A DNA stretch of 64,000 bases from Arthrobacter sp. Soil736 (GCF_001428005.1 NZ_LMSB01000005.1:54792-118791), one strand, 5' to 3'; counted from the stretch's first letter, positions 26,998-38,144 are shown. Notes: a model not told the origin generated them from the sequence alone. Numbers and translations are program-made.

Positions 26998-27945
26998 TCA
27001 GGCCGGACGCTGGCATGACGGGCACCAGTAAAGTTTGCGGGCAGCGTGCTCAGCCAGGGCCACGGCAGTGCCGCAGATGCGGCAGGGCTGCCCGTGGCGT
27101 CGGTAGACGAAATGCGCGTCTTCGGCCGGCGGCAACGGACCCGATCCGCTCCAGAAAACTGCTGTCGTGGTGATGATCCTGCCGTCGCGGACGCCGTCGG
27201 CCATCACCGCGGCCGTGTCATCCCACAGGAGGCCCGCCGCCTCCGCCGACAGCGAGCGGCCGGGAAGCCAGGGATCCAGCCGCCGGCGGAACAGCACTTC
27301 GGCCCGGTACACATTCCCGACGCCGGCAATCACCTTCTGATCCATCAGCAGGGACGCCAGCGGCGTCCGGCGCGCCAGCACACGCCGGATAAAGTCCTCC
27401 CGGCCGCCGCTCCCGTTGCGGCGCGGATCCGGATTCTGCAGCGGGTCAGGTTTGTGCAGCGGGTCGGGGCCGAGCCGGGCAAGCACCCCCTCCGCTTCCG
27501 CCTCGGTGATCGCCGCGCAGGTGGTGGCTCCGCGCAGGTCGGCCCAGCCGTGGCTGCCGATCAGCCGGACGCGCACAGCGCCGACGGGCGCGGGCGGGCC
27601 GGCGTAGCCTGATGTGTCGCCTTCGGCCTCCGGCGGACCGTCGTCGAAAACCTCCCGCTCCCCCACTTTCCGCGGCGCGCCGATGCTGGACGCGCCCCGG
27701 AACTCGCTGTCCCCGCCGAAGTCCCACGCACCGTAGAGGCCGAGATGGACGTGCAGGACCATTCCGTGGTCGAAGCGCAGGAACAGATGCTTCCCGTGCG
27801 CGTCGGCGCGCAGCAGCGTGCGCCCGTCCAGGAGCGCCGCCCCGGCGGCGAAGCGGCCCTGGGGGCTGGTCACGGCAAGCGGCTCGCCGGCGAAGACGTC
27901 ACCGAACTGGCGGGCCAGCCGGTGGATGGAGTGCCCTTCAGGCAC
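26998..27945 (-). CDS. Fpg/Nei family DNA glycosylase
   Basis: 315 residues. PEGHSIHRLA at the N-terminus supplies the catalytic Pro2 and Glu3. The helix-two-turn-helix contains QKVIAGVGNVYRAE, and the C-terminal zinc finger has CRIC ... CPSC. It excises oxidised bases and cleaves the abasic site (bifunctional glycosylase/AP lyase); the EGHS form points to the actinobacterial Nei-like group more than to MutM. The start is GTG 27945 and overlaps the rpiB stop by one base (TAGTG), so the two are coupled. Confidence 0.92.
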   Translation of the reverse strand: MPEGHSIHRLARQFGDVFAGEPLAVTSPQGRFAAGAALLDGRTLLRADAHGKHLFLRFDHGMVLHVHLGLYGAWDFGGDSEFRGASSIGAPRKVGEREVFDDGPPEAEGDTSGYAGPPAPVGAVRVRLIGSHGWADLRGATTCAAITEAEAEGVLARLGPDPLHKPDPLQNPDPRRNGSGGREDFIRRVLARRTPLASLLMDQKVIAGVGNVYRAEVLFRRRLDPWLPGRSLSAEAAGLLWDDTAAVMADGVRDGRIITTTAVFWSGSGPLPPAEDAHFVYRRHGQPCRICGTAVALAEHAARKLYWCPSCQRPA

Positions 27946-28439
27946 TACTCGACGACCTCGCCGGTGGTTTCATAGGCTGCGATCTTGCCGATCCGGCGGA
28001 TGTGGCGCTCGTCGTTGCTGAACGGCTCCTGCAGGAATGCCTCGATCAGGGCAGTTGCTTCCTCGACGCTGTGCTGGCGGCCGCCGACGGCCACGACGTT
28101 GGCGTCGTTGTGCTCGCGCGCCAGGACGGCCGTGGAGTGGTTCCAGGCCAGTGCCGCGCGGACACCCTTTACCTTGTTGGCAGCGATCTGCTCGCCGTTG
28201 CCGGAGCCGCCCAACACGATGCCCAGGGCATGCACGCCGGCTGACTGGTCGGCCACGACCGCGAGCGCCGCATTGATGCAAAAGGACGGGTAATCGTCCA
28301 AGGCGTCATATTCCTTCGGGCCGTGGTCCACCACGTCATAGCCCTTCGCGGACAGGTGGCTCACCAGGTGGGCGCTCAGCTCCATGCCGGCGTGGTCGGT
28401 GGCGATGTGGACCCGCGGGAATGCAGGAGTAGTGGTCAC
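27945..28439 (-). CDS. rpiB: Ribose-5-phosphate isomerase B
   Basis: 164 residues, RpiB/LacAB fold. TDHAGMEL near 14-21 and GSGNGEQIAANKVKG carry the substrate loop. It interconverts ribose-5-phosphate and ribulose-5-phosphate in the pentose phosphate pathway. The start is GTG 28439 with GGAAG upstream. It is coupled to the downstream DNA glycosylase gene. Confidence 0.93.
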   Translation of the reverse strand: MTTTPAFPRVHIATDHAGMELSAHLVSHLSAKGYDVVDHGPKEYDALDDYPSFCINAALAVVADQSAGVHALGIVLGGSGNGEQIAANKVKGVRAALAWNHSTAVLAREHNDANVVAVGGRQHSVEEATALIEAFLQEPFSNDERHIRRIGKIAAYETTGEVVE

Positions 28440-28542
28440 GGTAGCTTCCGTTCAGTCATGAGCACCGGGGCGCGGCCCGGCTGGTACAGGTCAGATCAAC
28501 AGATCCAAGAGTACTAGCTGCGTCTCCGTGGGCTGCAGGAAG

Positions 28543-29559
28543 CTACGCGCCCCCGTCGCCTGGGGAAGGAGGGCGGCCTTCGCGGCGGGCCCGGGCAGCC
28601 ACCCGCGTCAGGACCTCGGCGAGGCGCGCGGCCGAGTCGGAGTTTCCGCCGCTCACCGCGAGGCGGTGGCCGTCAGTCTTGCGGACGACGACGGCGGGCC
28701 CGCTGCTCACGAGCACGGCTGCTGTTCCGCCGTGGTGGCGGTAGCCCCAGCCGCCATAGTCGGCCGCGCGGACGTCCGCCGGAGCGGCAGCCGAGATGGC
28801 CTCCGCGGGCACGTCCACGACCCGCAGTATCCCGGCAACGAAAACCCTCAGTCCGCTGCGATCCGCCGTGACCCTGGCAAAAAGGAATGCGGCGCCGATG
28901 ATGGCCGCGGCAACCAGCAGGGCGCCCAGCCAGGGAACGGCAATCGAAATGAGTGAGGCCGGGAACAGGCTCGCAACGCCGATCATGACAAAGACAGAGC
29001 TGCGGGCGTGAACCCATAATCTGATCGAATCGGTGGCCAGCTCGGGATCGAGTTCCAGTTCCAGGGCCTGCTGCAGGGCGCGGTCATCCTCCGGAGTCCA
29101 CTGCTGGTCCGCTTTGAAGACAAACCCGATGATGACGCCGAGCGAGAGAGCGGCCCCGCTCCCCATGGCCAGCACGATGAGGTCCACTTCGGAATCCCGG
29201 GCATCGGTGATCCCGGCCTGTCCCACCAGTCCCGCCGCCAGCACGCTGGTGACAAACAGGCTGACCGTCAGCCCGGCGCCCATCATGATGCGGCGCATCA
29301 CGGTGGGGCGTGACAGCGGCGCGGCCTGCAGCAGCACCAGCCAGCCGGCCACGACGATCATGGCGGACCCGACCCCCACATAGACGGGGAACGGCGCAAA
29401 GGCCGTTCCGCCGCCGTCGTCCCAGCGGACCGCCAGAGGATCCGGAAGATCGGGCCGCAGCAGGACGGCACAGACTGCGAAGCCGGTAGCCAGCAACAGG
29501 GGGAAACCGATGGCGAACCGCAGTGCCTTGATGTCCACCGATTCGAGGAACTTTCCCAT
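28543..29559 (-). CDS. DUF1648-type multi-pass membrane protein
   Basis: 338 residues. The N-terminal region PDLPDPLAVRWDDGGGTAFAP resembles the DUF1648 motif (PDxIPxHWxxxG), followed by six or so membrane segments up to about 230 and a cytosolic C-terminal domain. Function unknown. The start ATG 29559 is fixed by TAGCGT 6 nt upstream (leaderless). Confidence 0.75.
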   Translation of the reverse strand: MGKFLESVDIKALRFAIGFPLLLATGFAVCAVLLRPDLPDPLAVRWDDGGGTAFAPFPVYVGVGSAMIVVAGWLVLLQAAPLSRPTVMRRIMMGAGLTVSLFVTSVLAAGLVGQAGITDARDSEVDLIVLAMGSGAALSLGVIIGFVFKADQQWTPEDDRALQQALELELDPELATDSIRLWVHARSSVFVMIGVASLFPASLISIAVPWLGALLVAAAIIGAAFLFARVTADRSGLRVFVAGILRVVDVPAEAISAAAPADVRAADYGGWGYRHHGGTAAVLVSSGPAVVVRKTDGHRLAVSGGNSDSAARLAEVLTRVAARARREGRPPSPGDGGA

Positions 29560-29565
29560 GCCTTA

Positions 29566-29571
29566 ACGCTA
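29566..29571 (-). promoter_or_regulatory. -10 element (TAGCGT) of the DUF1648 gene
   Basis: Lies 6 nt before ATG 29559; no SD. Confidence 0.55.
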
Positions 29572-29711
29572 CCCCGGAGCCTGCGCCGACGCGGAGAAAG
29601 TGATCCGCGCAACTTGCCAATGGTCCCGGTAATGAAACAATGACTTCACAGTGACGAACTGACCGGCAGGCTGGTGCTTGTCCGGCAACCAAGACCTCTG
29701 GAGGCACCACC

Positions 29712-32273
29712 TTGCCAGGCATGAACCTGACGCGCGCCGAAGCACGCGAGCGCGCCGACCTGATCGCCGTCGAATCCTACGATGTCAGCCTGGACCTGAC
29801 CACGGGCGAGAAAGTCTTCGGATCGACCACCACGGTGAAGTTCACGGCCGCGCCAGGGTCCTCGACGTTCATTGACGCCGTGACGCAGACCGTCCACAGC
29901 GTGACCCTGAACGGCCGTGAACTCGATCCCGCCGAGGTATCCGACGGCGTCCGGATCCACCTGCCGGACCTCGCAGAACACAATGAGCTCACTGTGGTGG
30001 CGGATGCCCCCTACATGAACACCGGCGAGGGCCTGCACCGCTTCGTTGATCCGGTGGATGGCGAGGTGTACCTGTACACCCAGTTCGAGGTTCCTGACTC
30101 CCGCCGCATGTTCGCCGTCTTCGAACAGCCGGACCTCAAGGCCACGTTCAGGTTCAGTGTGACGGCGCCGTCGCACTGGGACATCATCTCCAACTCCCCC
30201 ACTCCGGCTCCCGTGGAGACCTCCCCCGGGACGGACGGCGGTGCCCGCTCGGTCTGGGAGTTCGGCGCCACGCCCCGGCTGTCCTCCTACATCACGGCCC
30301 TGATCGCCGGCCCTTACCAGTCCGTGCGCAGCGACGTCACCAGCTCCGACGGCCGGGTGGTGCCGCTGGGCGTGTTCGCCCGGAAGTCGCTCATGCAGTA
30401 CCTCGACGCCGACAACATTTTCGAGCTCACGCGGCAGGGGTTCGAGTTCTTCGAAGCGCAGTTCGGCTGCCCTTACCCCTTCGAAAAGTACGATCAGCTG
30501 TTCGTCCCTGAATTCAACGCCGGAGCCATGGAAAACGCCGGGGCCGTGACCATCCTCGAAGGCTACGTGTTCCGGGGCAAGGTTCCGGAGGCCCAGGTGG
30601 AACGTCGCGCCATCACGGTCCTGCACGAACTGGCCCACATGTGGTTCGGGGACCTGGTGACCATGCGCTGGTGGAACGACCTCTGGCTCAACGAGTCCTT
30701 TGCCGAGTACATGTCCCACCTCGCCGCGGTGGAGAACACGAAGTTCCAGAGCGCCTGGACCACGTTTGCATCCGTGGAGAAGTCCTGGGCCTACCGGCAG
30801 GACCAGCTCCCCACCACCCATCCCATCTTTGCCGAGATCAACGACCTCCAGGACGTCGAGGTGAACTTCGACGGCATCACCTACGCGAAGGGCGCCTCCG
30901 TGCTGCGCCAGCTCGTGGCCTGGGTGGGTCCGGAGCAGTTCATGGCCGGTGTCCGCGAATACTTCGCCAAGCACTCCTGGAAGAACACCGAGCTGGGCGA
31001 CCTGATGATCGAGTTGGAGAAGGCCAGCGGACGCGACCTGGACCAGTGGGGCCGTCTGTGGCTCGAAACGGCCGGGGTGAATTCGCTCAAGCCGGAGCTG
31101 ACAGTCGACGCCGACGGCACCATCACGTCCTTCGCAATCCTGCAGTCCGCCGTGGAAGACCAGCCCACCCTCCGCCCGCACCGGCTGGCCGTGGGTTTCT
31201 ACGACGTCACCGACGAAGGAAAGCTGGAGCGCGTCCACCGCGAGGAGCTGGACGTCGACGGCGAACGGACCGACGTCCCGGAACTCGCCGGCCTCCGCCG
31301 GCCGGACCTGGTCCTGCTCAACGACGACGACCTCGCCTACGCCAAAGTCCGGCTTGATGAAAAGTCCCTCGCAACCGCCAAGTCGCACCTGAAGGACTTC
31401 CGGGAAAGCCTGCCGCGCACCCTCGTGTGGGGCTCCGCCTGGGACGCCGCCCGCGACGGCGAGAGCCCGGCCCGCGGCTATGTGGACCTGATCCTGGCCA
31501 ACATCGCCTCCGAGAGCGACTCGTCGGTGATCCTGGTCCAGCTGCGGCAGCTGGCCACCACGCTCACCTTCTACGTGGCGGAGGAACACCGCGAAGCGAC
31601 GTCGGTGGCTGCCGGAGACCGGCTCTGGGAGCTCGCCTCGACGGTTCCCGGCGGCTCGGACGCGCAGCTGCAGTTCATCAAGTCCTACGCCCTGCTGGCC
31701 AGGAGCAGTGCCCAGCTGGACAACGTGGCGGGGCTGCTGGACGGCTCGGTCACCCTGGACGGGCTGACGGTCGACCAGGACCTGCGCTGGGAACTGGTGG
31801 CTTCGCTCGTGGTGGGTGGACGGATGGGCCAGGAACAGATCGACGCGGAACTGGAGCGGGACAACACCTCCAGCGGGCAGAACGCGGCGGCACTGGCGAC
31901 GGCCGCCATCCCCACGGCGGAGGCCAAGGCGGCGGCGTGGGAGTCGATCGTGGTCAAGGGCGAGGTCTCCAAGGCCATCCAGGGCTCTGCCGTCACCGGC
32001 TTCACCCGGGTACTGGACACCGCACTGCTGGAGCCGTACGCGGAGAAGTACTTCGCGGCCGTCCCCGGCATCGTGGCGGAGCGGACCTTTGCACTGGCGC
32101 AGCAGATCGTCGTCGGGCTTTACCCGGCGCAGCTGACCACGCAGGCCACCGTGGACCGCACCGACGAGTTCCTGGCGTCCCTCCCGGAGGACAGCGCGGC
32201 GCTGCGCCGCATGATGCTGGAAAACCGCGACGGCGTTGCCCGGGCCCTGCGGGCACGCGCGGCCGACGCCTGA
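29712..32273 (+). CDS. pepN: Aminopeptidase N (M1 family metallopeptidase)
   Basis: 853 residues. The exopeptidase motif GAMEN is near residue 271, and HELAH with the downstream Glu in WLNESFAEY (near 305-330) forms the zinc site. A C-terminal ERAP1-like helical domain follows. It removes N-terminal residues from peptides in the cytosol. The start is TTG 29712 (PGMNLTRAEA), with GGAGG 7 nt upstream; ATG 29721 is less well placed. The long open frame on the opposite strand is a shadow. Confidence 0.95.
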   Translation: MPGMNLTRAEARERADLIAVESYDVSLDLTTGEKVFGSTTTVKFTAAPGSSTFIDAVTQTVHSVTLNGRELDPAEVSDGVRIHLPDLAEHNELTVVADAPYMNTGEGLHRFVDPVDGEVYLYTQFEVPDSRRMFAVFEQPDLKATFRFSVTAPSHWDIISNSPTPAPVETSPGTDGGARSVWEFGATPRLSSYITALIAGPYQSVRSDVTSSDGRVVPLGVFARKSLMQYLDADNIFELTRQGFEFFEAQFGCPYPFEKYDQLFVPEFNAGAMENAGAVTILEGYVFRGKVPEAQVERRAITVLHELAHMWFGDLVTMRWWNDLWLNESFAEYMSHLAAVENTKFQSAWTTFASVEKSWAYRQDQLPTTHPIFAEINDLQDVEVNFDGITYAKGASVLRQLVAWVGPEQFMAGVREYFAKHSWKNTELGDLMIELEKASGRDLDQWGRLWLETAGVNSLKPELTVDADGTITSFAILQSAVEDQPTLRPHRLAVGFYDVTDEGKLERVHREELDVDGERTDVPELAGLRRPDLVLLNDDDLAYAKVRLDEKSLATAKSHLKDFRESLPRTLVWGSAWDAARDGESPARGYVDLILANIASESDSSVILVQLRQLATTLTFYVAEEHREATSVAAGDRLWELASTVPGGSDAQLQFIKSYALLARSSAQLDNVAGLLDGSVTLDGLTVDQDLRWELVASLVVGGRMGQEQIDAELERDNTSSGQNAAALATAAIPTAEAKAAAWESIVVKGEVSKAIQGSAVTGFTRVLDTALLEPYAEKYFAAVPGIVAERTFALAQQIVVGLYPAQLTTQATVDRTDEFLASLPEDSAALRRMMLENRDGVARALRARAADA

Positions 32274-32323
32274 GCGGCGCACGTCTGAGCAGCGGACGGC
32301 GGGCGGCCTCACTGCGGGCGTTC

Positions 32324-32329
32324 TAAACT
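32324..32329 (+). promoter_or_regulatory. -10 element (TAAACT) of the OsmC gene
   Basis: Ends 6 nt before ATG 32336; leaderless. Confidence 0.7.
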
Positions 32330-32335
32330 GGCGGC

Positions 32336-32815
32336 ATGGGCCTTGATGAGCACAACTATTCACTGACTGTCCGCTGGACCGGCAACCTTGGAAGCGGCAC
32401 GTCGTCCTACCGGGAGTACTCCCGGGACCACGACGTCGAGATTCCGGGGCTGCCGGTCCTCAAGGGCTCCGCCGACCCCACGTTCCGCGGCCACCGGTCG
32501 CGGTACAACCCCGAGCAGCTGCTCCTGACGGCTCTCGCCCAGTGTCACATGCTGTCCTTCCTGCACGTGGCGGTGAAGCACGGCGTCGTCGTCATGTCGT
32601 ATGAGGACAACGCAACCGGCATGATGCGGCTCAACCGCGACGGCAGCGGGCAGTTCGAAAATGTGACCCTCCGGCCGCGGGTAACAGTCGCCGACGCCGC
32701 CCACATCGAGCTGGCCGAGGAAATGCACCGCGAGGCCAACGCCCTGTGTTTCATCGCCCGCAGCGTAAATTTCCCTGTCCTGCACGTTCCGGATACCACA
32801 GCGGCCGGAAGTTAG
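32336..32815 (+). CDS. OsmC family peroxiredoxin-like protein
   Basis: 159 residues. The two redox cysteines of the OsmC/Ohr family are in LAQCHML (near 70) and ALCFIARSV (near 142). SADPTFRGHRSRYNPEQLLL is the family's Arg-containing loop. Members reduce organic or inorganic hydroperoxides. Leaderless start at ATG 32336. Confidence 0.9.
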   Translation: MGLDEHNYSLTVRWTGNLGSGTSSYREYSRDHDVEIPGLPVLKGSADPTFRGHRSRYNPEQLLLTALAQCHMLSFLHVAVKHGVVVMSYEDNATGMMRLNRDGSGQFENVTLRPRVTVADAAHIELAEEMHREANALCFIARSVNFPVLHVPDTTAAGS

Positions 32816-32925
32816 CCAGCGGCATACACCGCTACGCTTAAAAGTGACCAGAGAGCAGGCCGCCGCCGGAAGACCGGCGGATACCCCCTGCCGCCGTCGG
32901 ACAGCAGCAAGGAGCATCCCCACAG

Positions 32926-33597
32926 ATGTACAGCATGTTTACAACGCCTTCGGCCTCGCTGGAGCCCACCGGGTTCGACGTGGCCGGCATCGCGATCAGC
33001 CTCGGCGCAGGCGTCATCCTGTGGCTGCTGGCGAGCTTCGTGATCTCCCGGATCACCAAGAGTGTCGCCAGCGGAACATCGCTGTTCAAGAAGCCGCACT
33101 TCAGGTGGGTCGCTCCCGCCCTGCGCGCCCTCGACCACGAGCGGCGGGTCCAGCGCGCCAACACCATCGGATCGCTGCTGAACAGCGTGGTGGGCGTGGT
33201 CATCGCCGTGATCACCAGCATCTACGTGCTCAAGAACCTTGACGTGGACGTCGCCCCGCTGCTGACAAGCGTCGGTATCCTCGGTATCGCCATCGGTTTT
33301 GGTGCCCAGCAGCTGATCCGCGACTTCCTGGCCGGAATCTTCATCACCATCGAGGACCAGTACGGCATCGGCGACATCATCGAGACCAGCGAAGTGGTGG
33401 GCGTCGTCGAATCGATTGGCCTGCGCATCACCCGGCTCCGTGATGAGAACGGGGCCATCTGGTACCTGCGCAACGGTGAAATCCTCCGCGTGGGCAACAG
33501 GTCCCAGGGCAATTACGTGGCTCCCGCCGATGAGCCGGCCGACGGTCCGCTCGAGGCAGAACCCCAGCACGGACCGCAGCAAAAGGCCGGAGAATAG
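32926..33597 (+). CDS. MscS-family mechanosensitive channel
   Basis: 223 residues. Membrane segments lie near 15-40 and 85-110; the pore helix is GILGIAIGFGAQQLIRDFLAG. The beta domain starts EDQYGIGDIIE and continues VVGVVESIGLRITRLRDENG, the MscS signature. A long N-terminal part typical of larger channels is absent. AAGGAG precedes ATG 32926. The globin gene begins 2 nt after its stop. Confidence 0.9.
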   Translation: MYSMFTTPSASLEPTGFDVAGIAISLGAGVILWLLASFVISRITKSVASGTSLFKKPHFRWVAPALRALDHERRVQRANTIGSLLNSVVGVVIAVITSIYVLKNLDVDVAPLLTSVGILGIAIGFGAQQLIRDFLAGIFITIEDQYGIGDIIETSEVVGVVESIGLRITRLRDENGAIWYLRNGEILRVGNRSQGNYVAPADEPADGPLEAEPQHGPQQKAGE

Positions 33598-33599
33598 CA

Positions 33600-34058
33600 A
33601 TGACCGTTCCCACTCCCTCCGAGCCCAACGCGCCCCGGCAACTGATGCGCAATGACCCGTTCAGCCAGCCCGGCTACACGGACAACTTTTACGATGCCGT
33701 GGGCGGCCACGAGACGTTCGTGAAGCTCATCGACGTGTTTTACGACGGCGTGGCCACCGACCCGCTGCTGCGCCCGATGTACCCGGAAGAGGATCTGGCT
33801 CCGGCCAAGCGGCGTTTCCTGATGTTCCTTGAGCAGTACTGGGGCGGGCCCACGACGTACGGCGAAGAGCGCGGCCACCCGAGGCTGCGGATGCGCCATA
33901 TTCCGTTCCGGGTCACGCCCGAGGCCAAGGATCGCTGGCTGTACCACATGCGCACGGCCGTGGACTCGCTCGAACTGCCGCCGCTGTACGAGGGCACGCT
34001 GTGGGACTACATGGAACGGGCGGCACTGTCCATGGTGAACAGCCCGTCTGAGCCCTAA
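33600..34058 (+). CDS. glbO: Group II truncated hemoglobin (GlbO-like)
   Basis: 152 residues. The two-over-two globin core runs from YDAVGGHETFVKLIDVFY (helix A/B, B10 Tyr region) to PRLRMRHIPFRVTPEAKDRW, where the proximal His is in MRHIPF and the G8 Trp in KDRWLYHM. RRFLMFLEQYWGGP and TTYGEERG also match TrHb2 proteins. It binds O2/NO, with a likely role in oxidative or nitrosative stress. It is in an operon with the MscS channel (2-nt gap). Confidence 0.92.
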   Translation: MTVPTPSEPNAPRQLMRNDPFSQPGYTDNFYDAVGGHETFVKLIDVFYDGVATDPLLRPMYPEEDLAPAKRRFLMFLEQYWGGPTTYGEERGHPRLRMRHIPFRVTPEAKDRWLYHMRTAVDSLELPPLYEGTLWDYMERAALSMVNSPSEP

Positions 34059-34064
34059 GCCCGG

Positions 34065-34727
34065 CTACGGCAGGCCAGCGCCGGTCCTGGCCAGGACATG
34101 CCCGCGGCTGCCGCTGAGCCGGAACCAGCGGCCTGCCCGGTACAGGCGCTGTTCGTCGCTGCCGAGGAATCCGAGGGCCAGCGCGGCAAAGGCTGCGCCG
34201 GCGGGAAGGCCGGACAGTCCCTCCAGTTCGCGGCCCCATACTGCGGCGCGGGCGTTGTTGACGATCAGGGCGCCCGGCTTGTCCGGCACGATTCCGGCCA
34301 CCTCGGCGATGCCCGCTTCCGCGGCTTTCCTCAGGACGGCGTCCGGCACCGAAGCGATCAGCTCCCAGCCGCTGCGCGGCGCTCCCACGCCGGCCCATGA
34401 CTCGGTGACCGTCGACGGCGGAACCGGGAGTTCGGCGTCGTTCTCCCCTGCCCGCGCGAGCCGGTCAAGCACCGCCGCGATCGGCACGGTGACATCCGTG
34501 GTGGACGGTTCTGCCAGCGCCATGGTCCGCAGCCCCAGGATGGTGGGGGTGGACTCCCCCAGCAGCCGGGGCCGGAGCACGCAGACGTAGGCGGCCAGGA
34601 CCGGGCCAGCGGCCTGGAGGCGGATGGCGCCGTCGTCGATGGCCTTGGCGCGCGTGGCGTAGGTCCTGAGATCGGCGAGGTCGCGGGGATCGGCAAAGCG
34701 GAAGGACTGGGTGAGGAGATCAGACAC
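34065..34727 (-). CDS. Conserved hypothetical protein
   Basis: 220 residues, soluble, with no membrane segment or recognised catalytic motif. It begins SDLLTQSFRFADPRDLADLR and has an Ala-rich middle. I do not recognise the family; the even domain-like composition and good codon use argue that it is real. The start GTG 34727 is chosen because TAGTGT stands 7 nt upstream (leaderless). It is convergent with glbO (6-bp gap) and divergent from the thioesterase. Confidence 0.75.
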   Translation of the reverse strand: MSDLLTQSFRFADPRDLADLRTYATRAKAIDDGAIRLQAAGPVLAAYVCVLRPRLLGESTPTILGLRTMALAEPSTTDVTVPIAAVLDRLARAGENDAELPVPPSTVTESWAGVGAPRSGWELIASVPDAVLRKAAEAGIAEVAGIVPDKPGALIVNNARAAVWGRELEGLSGLPAGAAFAALALGFLGSDEQRLYRAGRWFRLSGSRGHVLARTGAGLP

Positions 34728-34734
34728 ATTAAGA

Positions 34735-34784
34735 ACACTACCGGCTGAGCCTCGGTTGAGCGGTGCCGGGGCGACGTCTAGAGT
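34735..34784. promoter_or_regulatory. Divergent pair of leaderless promoters
   Basis: TAGTGT (leftward, 34740-34735) serves GTG 34727 and TAGAGT (rightward, 34779-34784) serves ATG 34791. Both -10 boxes are 6-7 nt from the start codons; the -35 regions must overlap within 38 bp. Confidence 0.6.
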
Positions 34785-34790
34785 CAAACC

Positions 34791-35771
34791 ATGACTGAAG
34801 CGGACGCCGGAGTGCAGGCATTGCCCTTGAACGACCCCACCACCTCGCTGATCGAACTGCTGGATCTTGGCGAGCTTGAAGGCGCCCGGACGGACGAGGA
34901 TATCTTCATGGGTCCGTCGCAGCGGCAGCCGCACCAGCGCGTTTTCGGGGGCCAGGTCCTGGCGCAGTCCCTGATCGCCGGGATGCGCACCGTGGATCCG
35001 GTCCGCACCGTGCATTCGATGCACGCCTACTTCCTCCGGCCCGGCGACGCAAACAAGCCCATCACCTTCGGCGTGCAGCGGCTGCGGGACGGCCGGTCCT
35101 TCTCGGCACGCCGGGTGCACGCGTATCAGGACGGCACGCCGATCCTGTCCATGATCGCCTCCTTCCAGGCCGAGGACGACGGCATTGAGCACCAGTCGGA
35201 GATGCCGGAGGGAATTCCCGATCCGGAGTCACTTCCGAGCACCGCGGACCTCCTGGGCAAGTTCGACCACCCCGTGGCCCGGCACTGGGCCTATGAGCGG
35301 CCCTTCGACATCCGCCACGTCGATCCGGCCCTTTACGTCGCGGCCACCGGCAAGAAGGAAGCCCGCAACGCCGTGTGGATGAAGACCTTCAGCGCCATGC
35401 CGGACGACGCCAACACACACCGCGCCGCGCTGGCGTATGCCAGCGACTACACGCTGCTCGAATCCATTCTGCGCAAGCATGGACTGAGCTGGATCACGCC
35501 GGGCATGAGCGTGGCCAGCCTGGACCACGCCATGTGGTGGCACCGGCCCGTGCGGGTGGATGAATGGCTGCTGTACGTCCAGGAAAGCCCCAGCGCCCAG
35601 GGAGCCCGGGGGCTCGCCACCGGAAAGATCTTCAACCGCGAGGGCCTGCACGTGGCATCCGTCGCCCAGGAAGGGATGGTCCGGGTGCCGACGGACCTGA
35701 AGAGCAAAGTGGCGGGGGCCTTCCAGTCGAAGGTCCTCCAGCACCAGATACGCAGGGCAGAGCGGGACTAG
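34791..35771 (+). CDS. tesB: Acyl-CoA thioesterase II
   Basis: 326 residues, double hot-dog fold. RVFGGQVLAQSL and VHSMHAYFLRPGD belong to the first domain; SLDHAMWWHRP (Asp/His) and the LLYVQESPSAQGARG strand belong to the second. It hydrolyses acyl-CoA to free fatty acid and CoA. Leaderless start at ATG 34791 (TAGAGT 6 nt upstream). Confidence 0.92.
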   Translation: MTEADAGVQALPLNDPTTSLIELLDLGELEGARTDEDIFMGPSQRQPHQRVFGGQVLAQSLIAGMRTVDPVRTVHSMHAYFLRPGDANKPITFGVQRLRDGRSFSARRVHAYQDGTPILSMIASFQAEDDGIEHQSEMPEGIPDPESLPSTADLLGKFDHPVARHWAYERPFDIRHVDPALYVAATGKKEARNAVWMKTFSAMPDDANTHRAALAYASDYTLLESILRKHGLSWITPGMSVASLDHAMWWHRPVRVDEWLLYVQESPSAQGARGLATGKIFNREGLHVASVAQEGMVRVPTDLKSKVAGAFQSKVLQHQIRRAERD

Positions 35772-35819
35772 GCCGGCCGCGGCACCATCTCCGGGCACGC
35801 GAAAGCCGCCGGGCACGCG

Positions 35820-35851
35820 AAAGGCCGGTTCCCTGCGGGGAACCGGCCTTT
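35820..35851. terminator. Bidirectional terminator between tesB and ettA
   Basis: A perfect 14-bp stem AAAGGCCGGTTCCC / GGGAACCGGCCTTT with loop TGCG, between convergent stops. It has A/T ends on both sides. Confidence 0.92.
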
Positions 35852-35860
35852 GCTGTGGAA

Positions 35861-37543
<1,683 letters not shown>

Positions 37544-37550
37544 GGTTCCA

Positions 37551-37556
37551 AATCTA
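37551..37556 (-). promoter_or_regulatory. -10 element (TAGATT) of ettA
   Basis: Lies 7 nt before ATG 37543; no SD. Confidence 0.6.
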
Positions 37557-37586
37557 GTGGGTTGGCGGGGATATCTCACATTCGCG

Positions 37587-38090
37587 TCAGGCGGGAGCTC
37601 CCACGAAGCACTTCCCGTTGGACAGCACCGGCAGCACGGCCACGGTGACTTTGCCGTCGCGAATCTGGCCGACCACGCAGTCCTTGCCCTGAACTGACGC
37701 GGCCTCAATGGAGTCCACGTCCAGGCCGGTGGGCGTGCGGCCCGCCGATACCTCCAGGCCGCGCGCCGGAACACCAGCGGCGGTCAGGGCCGACGTGATC
37801 TGTTCCGTTCCGGGTTTCGGGTTACCCGCCGTGAGCCTTCCGAGGGCGTCGGCCATGGTCCGCTGCAGCCGGGCCGTCGCGGTTGCGGCCGTCGCCTGTG
37901 CCGCTGCGGAGGACGCGGCAGACGGGGCTGAGGCAGACGCGGCCGATTCCGGGCCGGGCTGCTGGCCTGCGCCGGAACTGCACGCGGCTAGCGATGACAG
38001 CAGCAGCACAGCGAGCGCGAACTGGCCGGACATCCTGCCGGCAAAGCCCCTGGAGCCGGTTCTTGTCTGAGGTGTCATCGCTCGCGTCAC
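37587..38090 (-). CDS. Putative lipoprotein
   Basis: 167 residues. An N-terminal signal with lipobox LAAC (Cys near residue 38) is followed by a Ser/Ala-rich linker and a small C-terminal domain containing two cysteines (KDCVVGQ and GKCFVG) that could form a disulfide. It resembles small DUF6993-type actinobacterial lipoproteins; function unknown. The start is GTG 38090, with CAGAAT 6 nt upstream as a weak leaderless -10; ATG 38078 is an alternative. Confidence 0.78.
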   Translation of the reverse strand: MTRAMTPQTRTGSRGFAGRMSGQFALAVLLLSSLAACSSGAGQQPGPESAASASAPSAASSAAAQATAATATARLQRTMADALGRLTAGNPKPGTEQITSALTAAGVPARGLEVSAGRTPTGLDVDSIEAASVQGKDCVVGQIRDGKVTVAVLPVLSNGKCFVGAPA

Positions 38091-38144
38091 GCTGCCATTC
38101 TGCCATGCGGCACCGGGGGGTACGGTGCCGCAGGCATCCGCCGG

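Noticed and set aside
29646..32363. 905-codon leftward open frame opposite pepN
   Set aside because: Shadow; pepN on + has GAMEN and HExxH.
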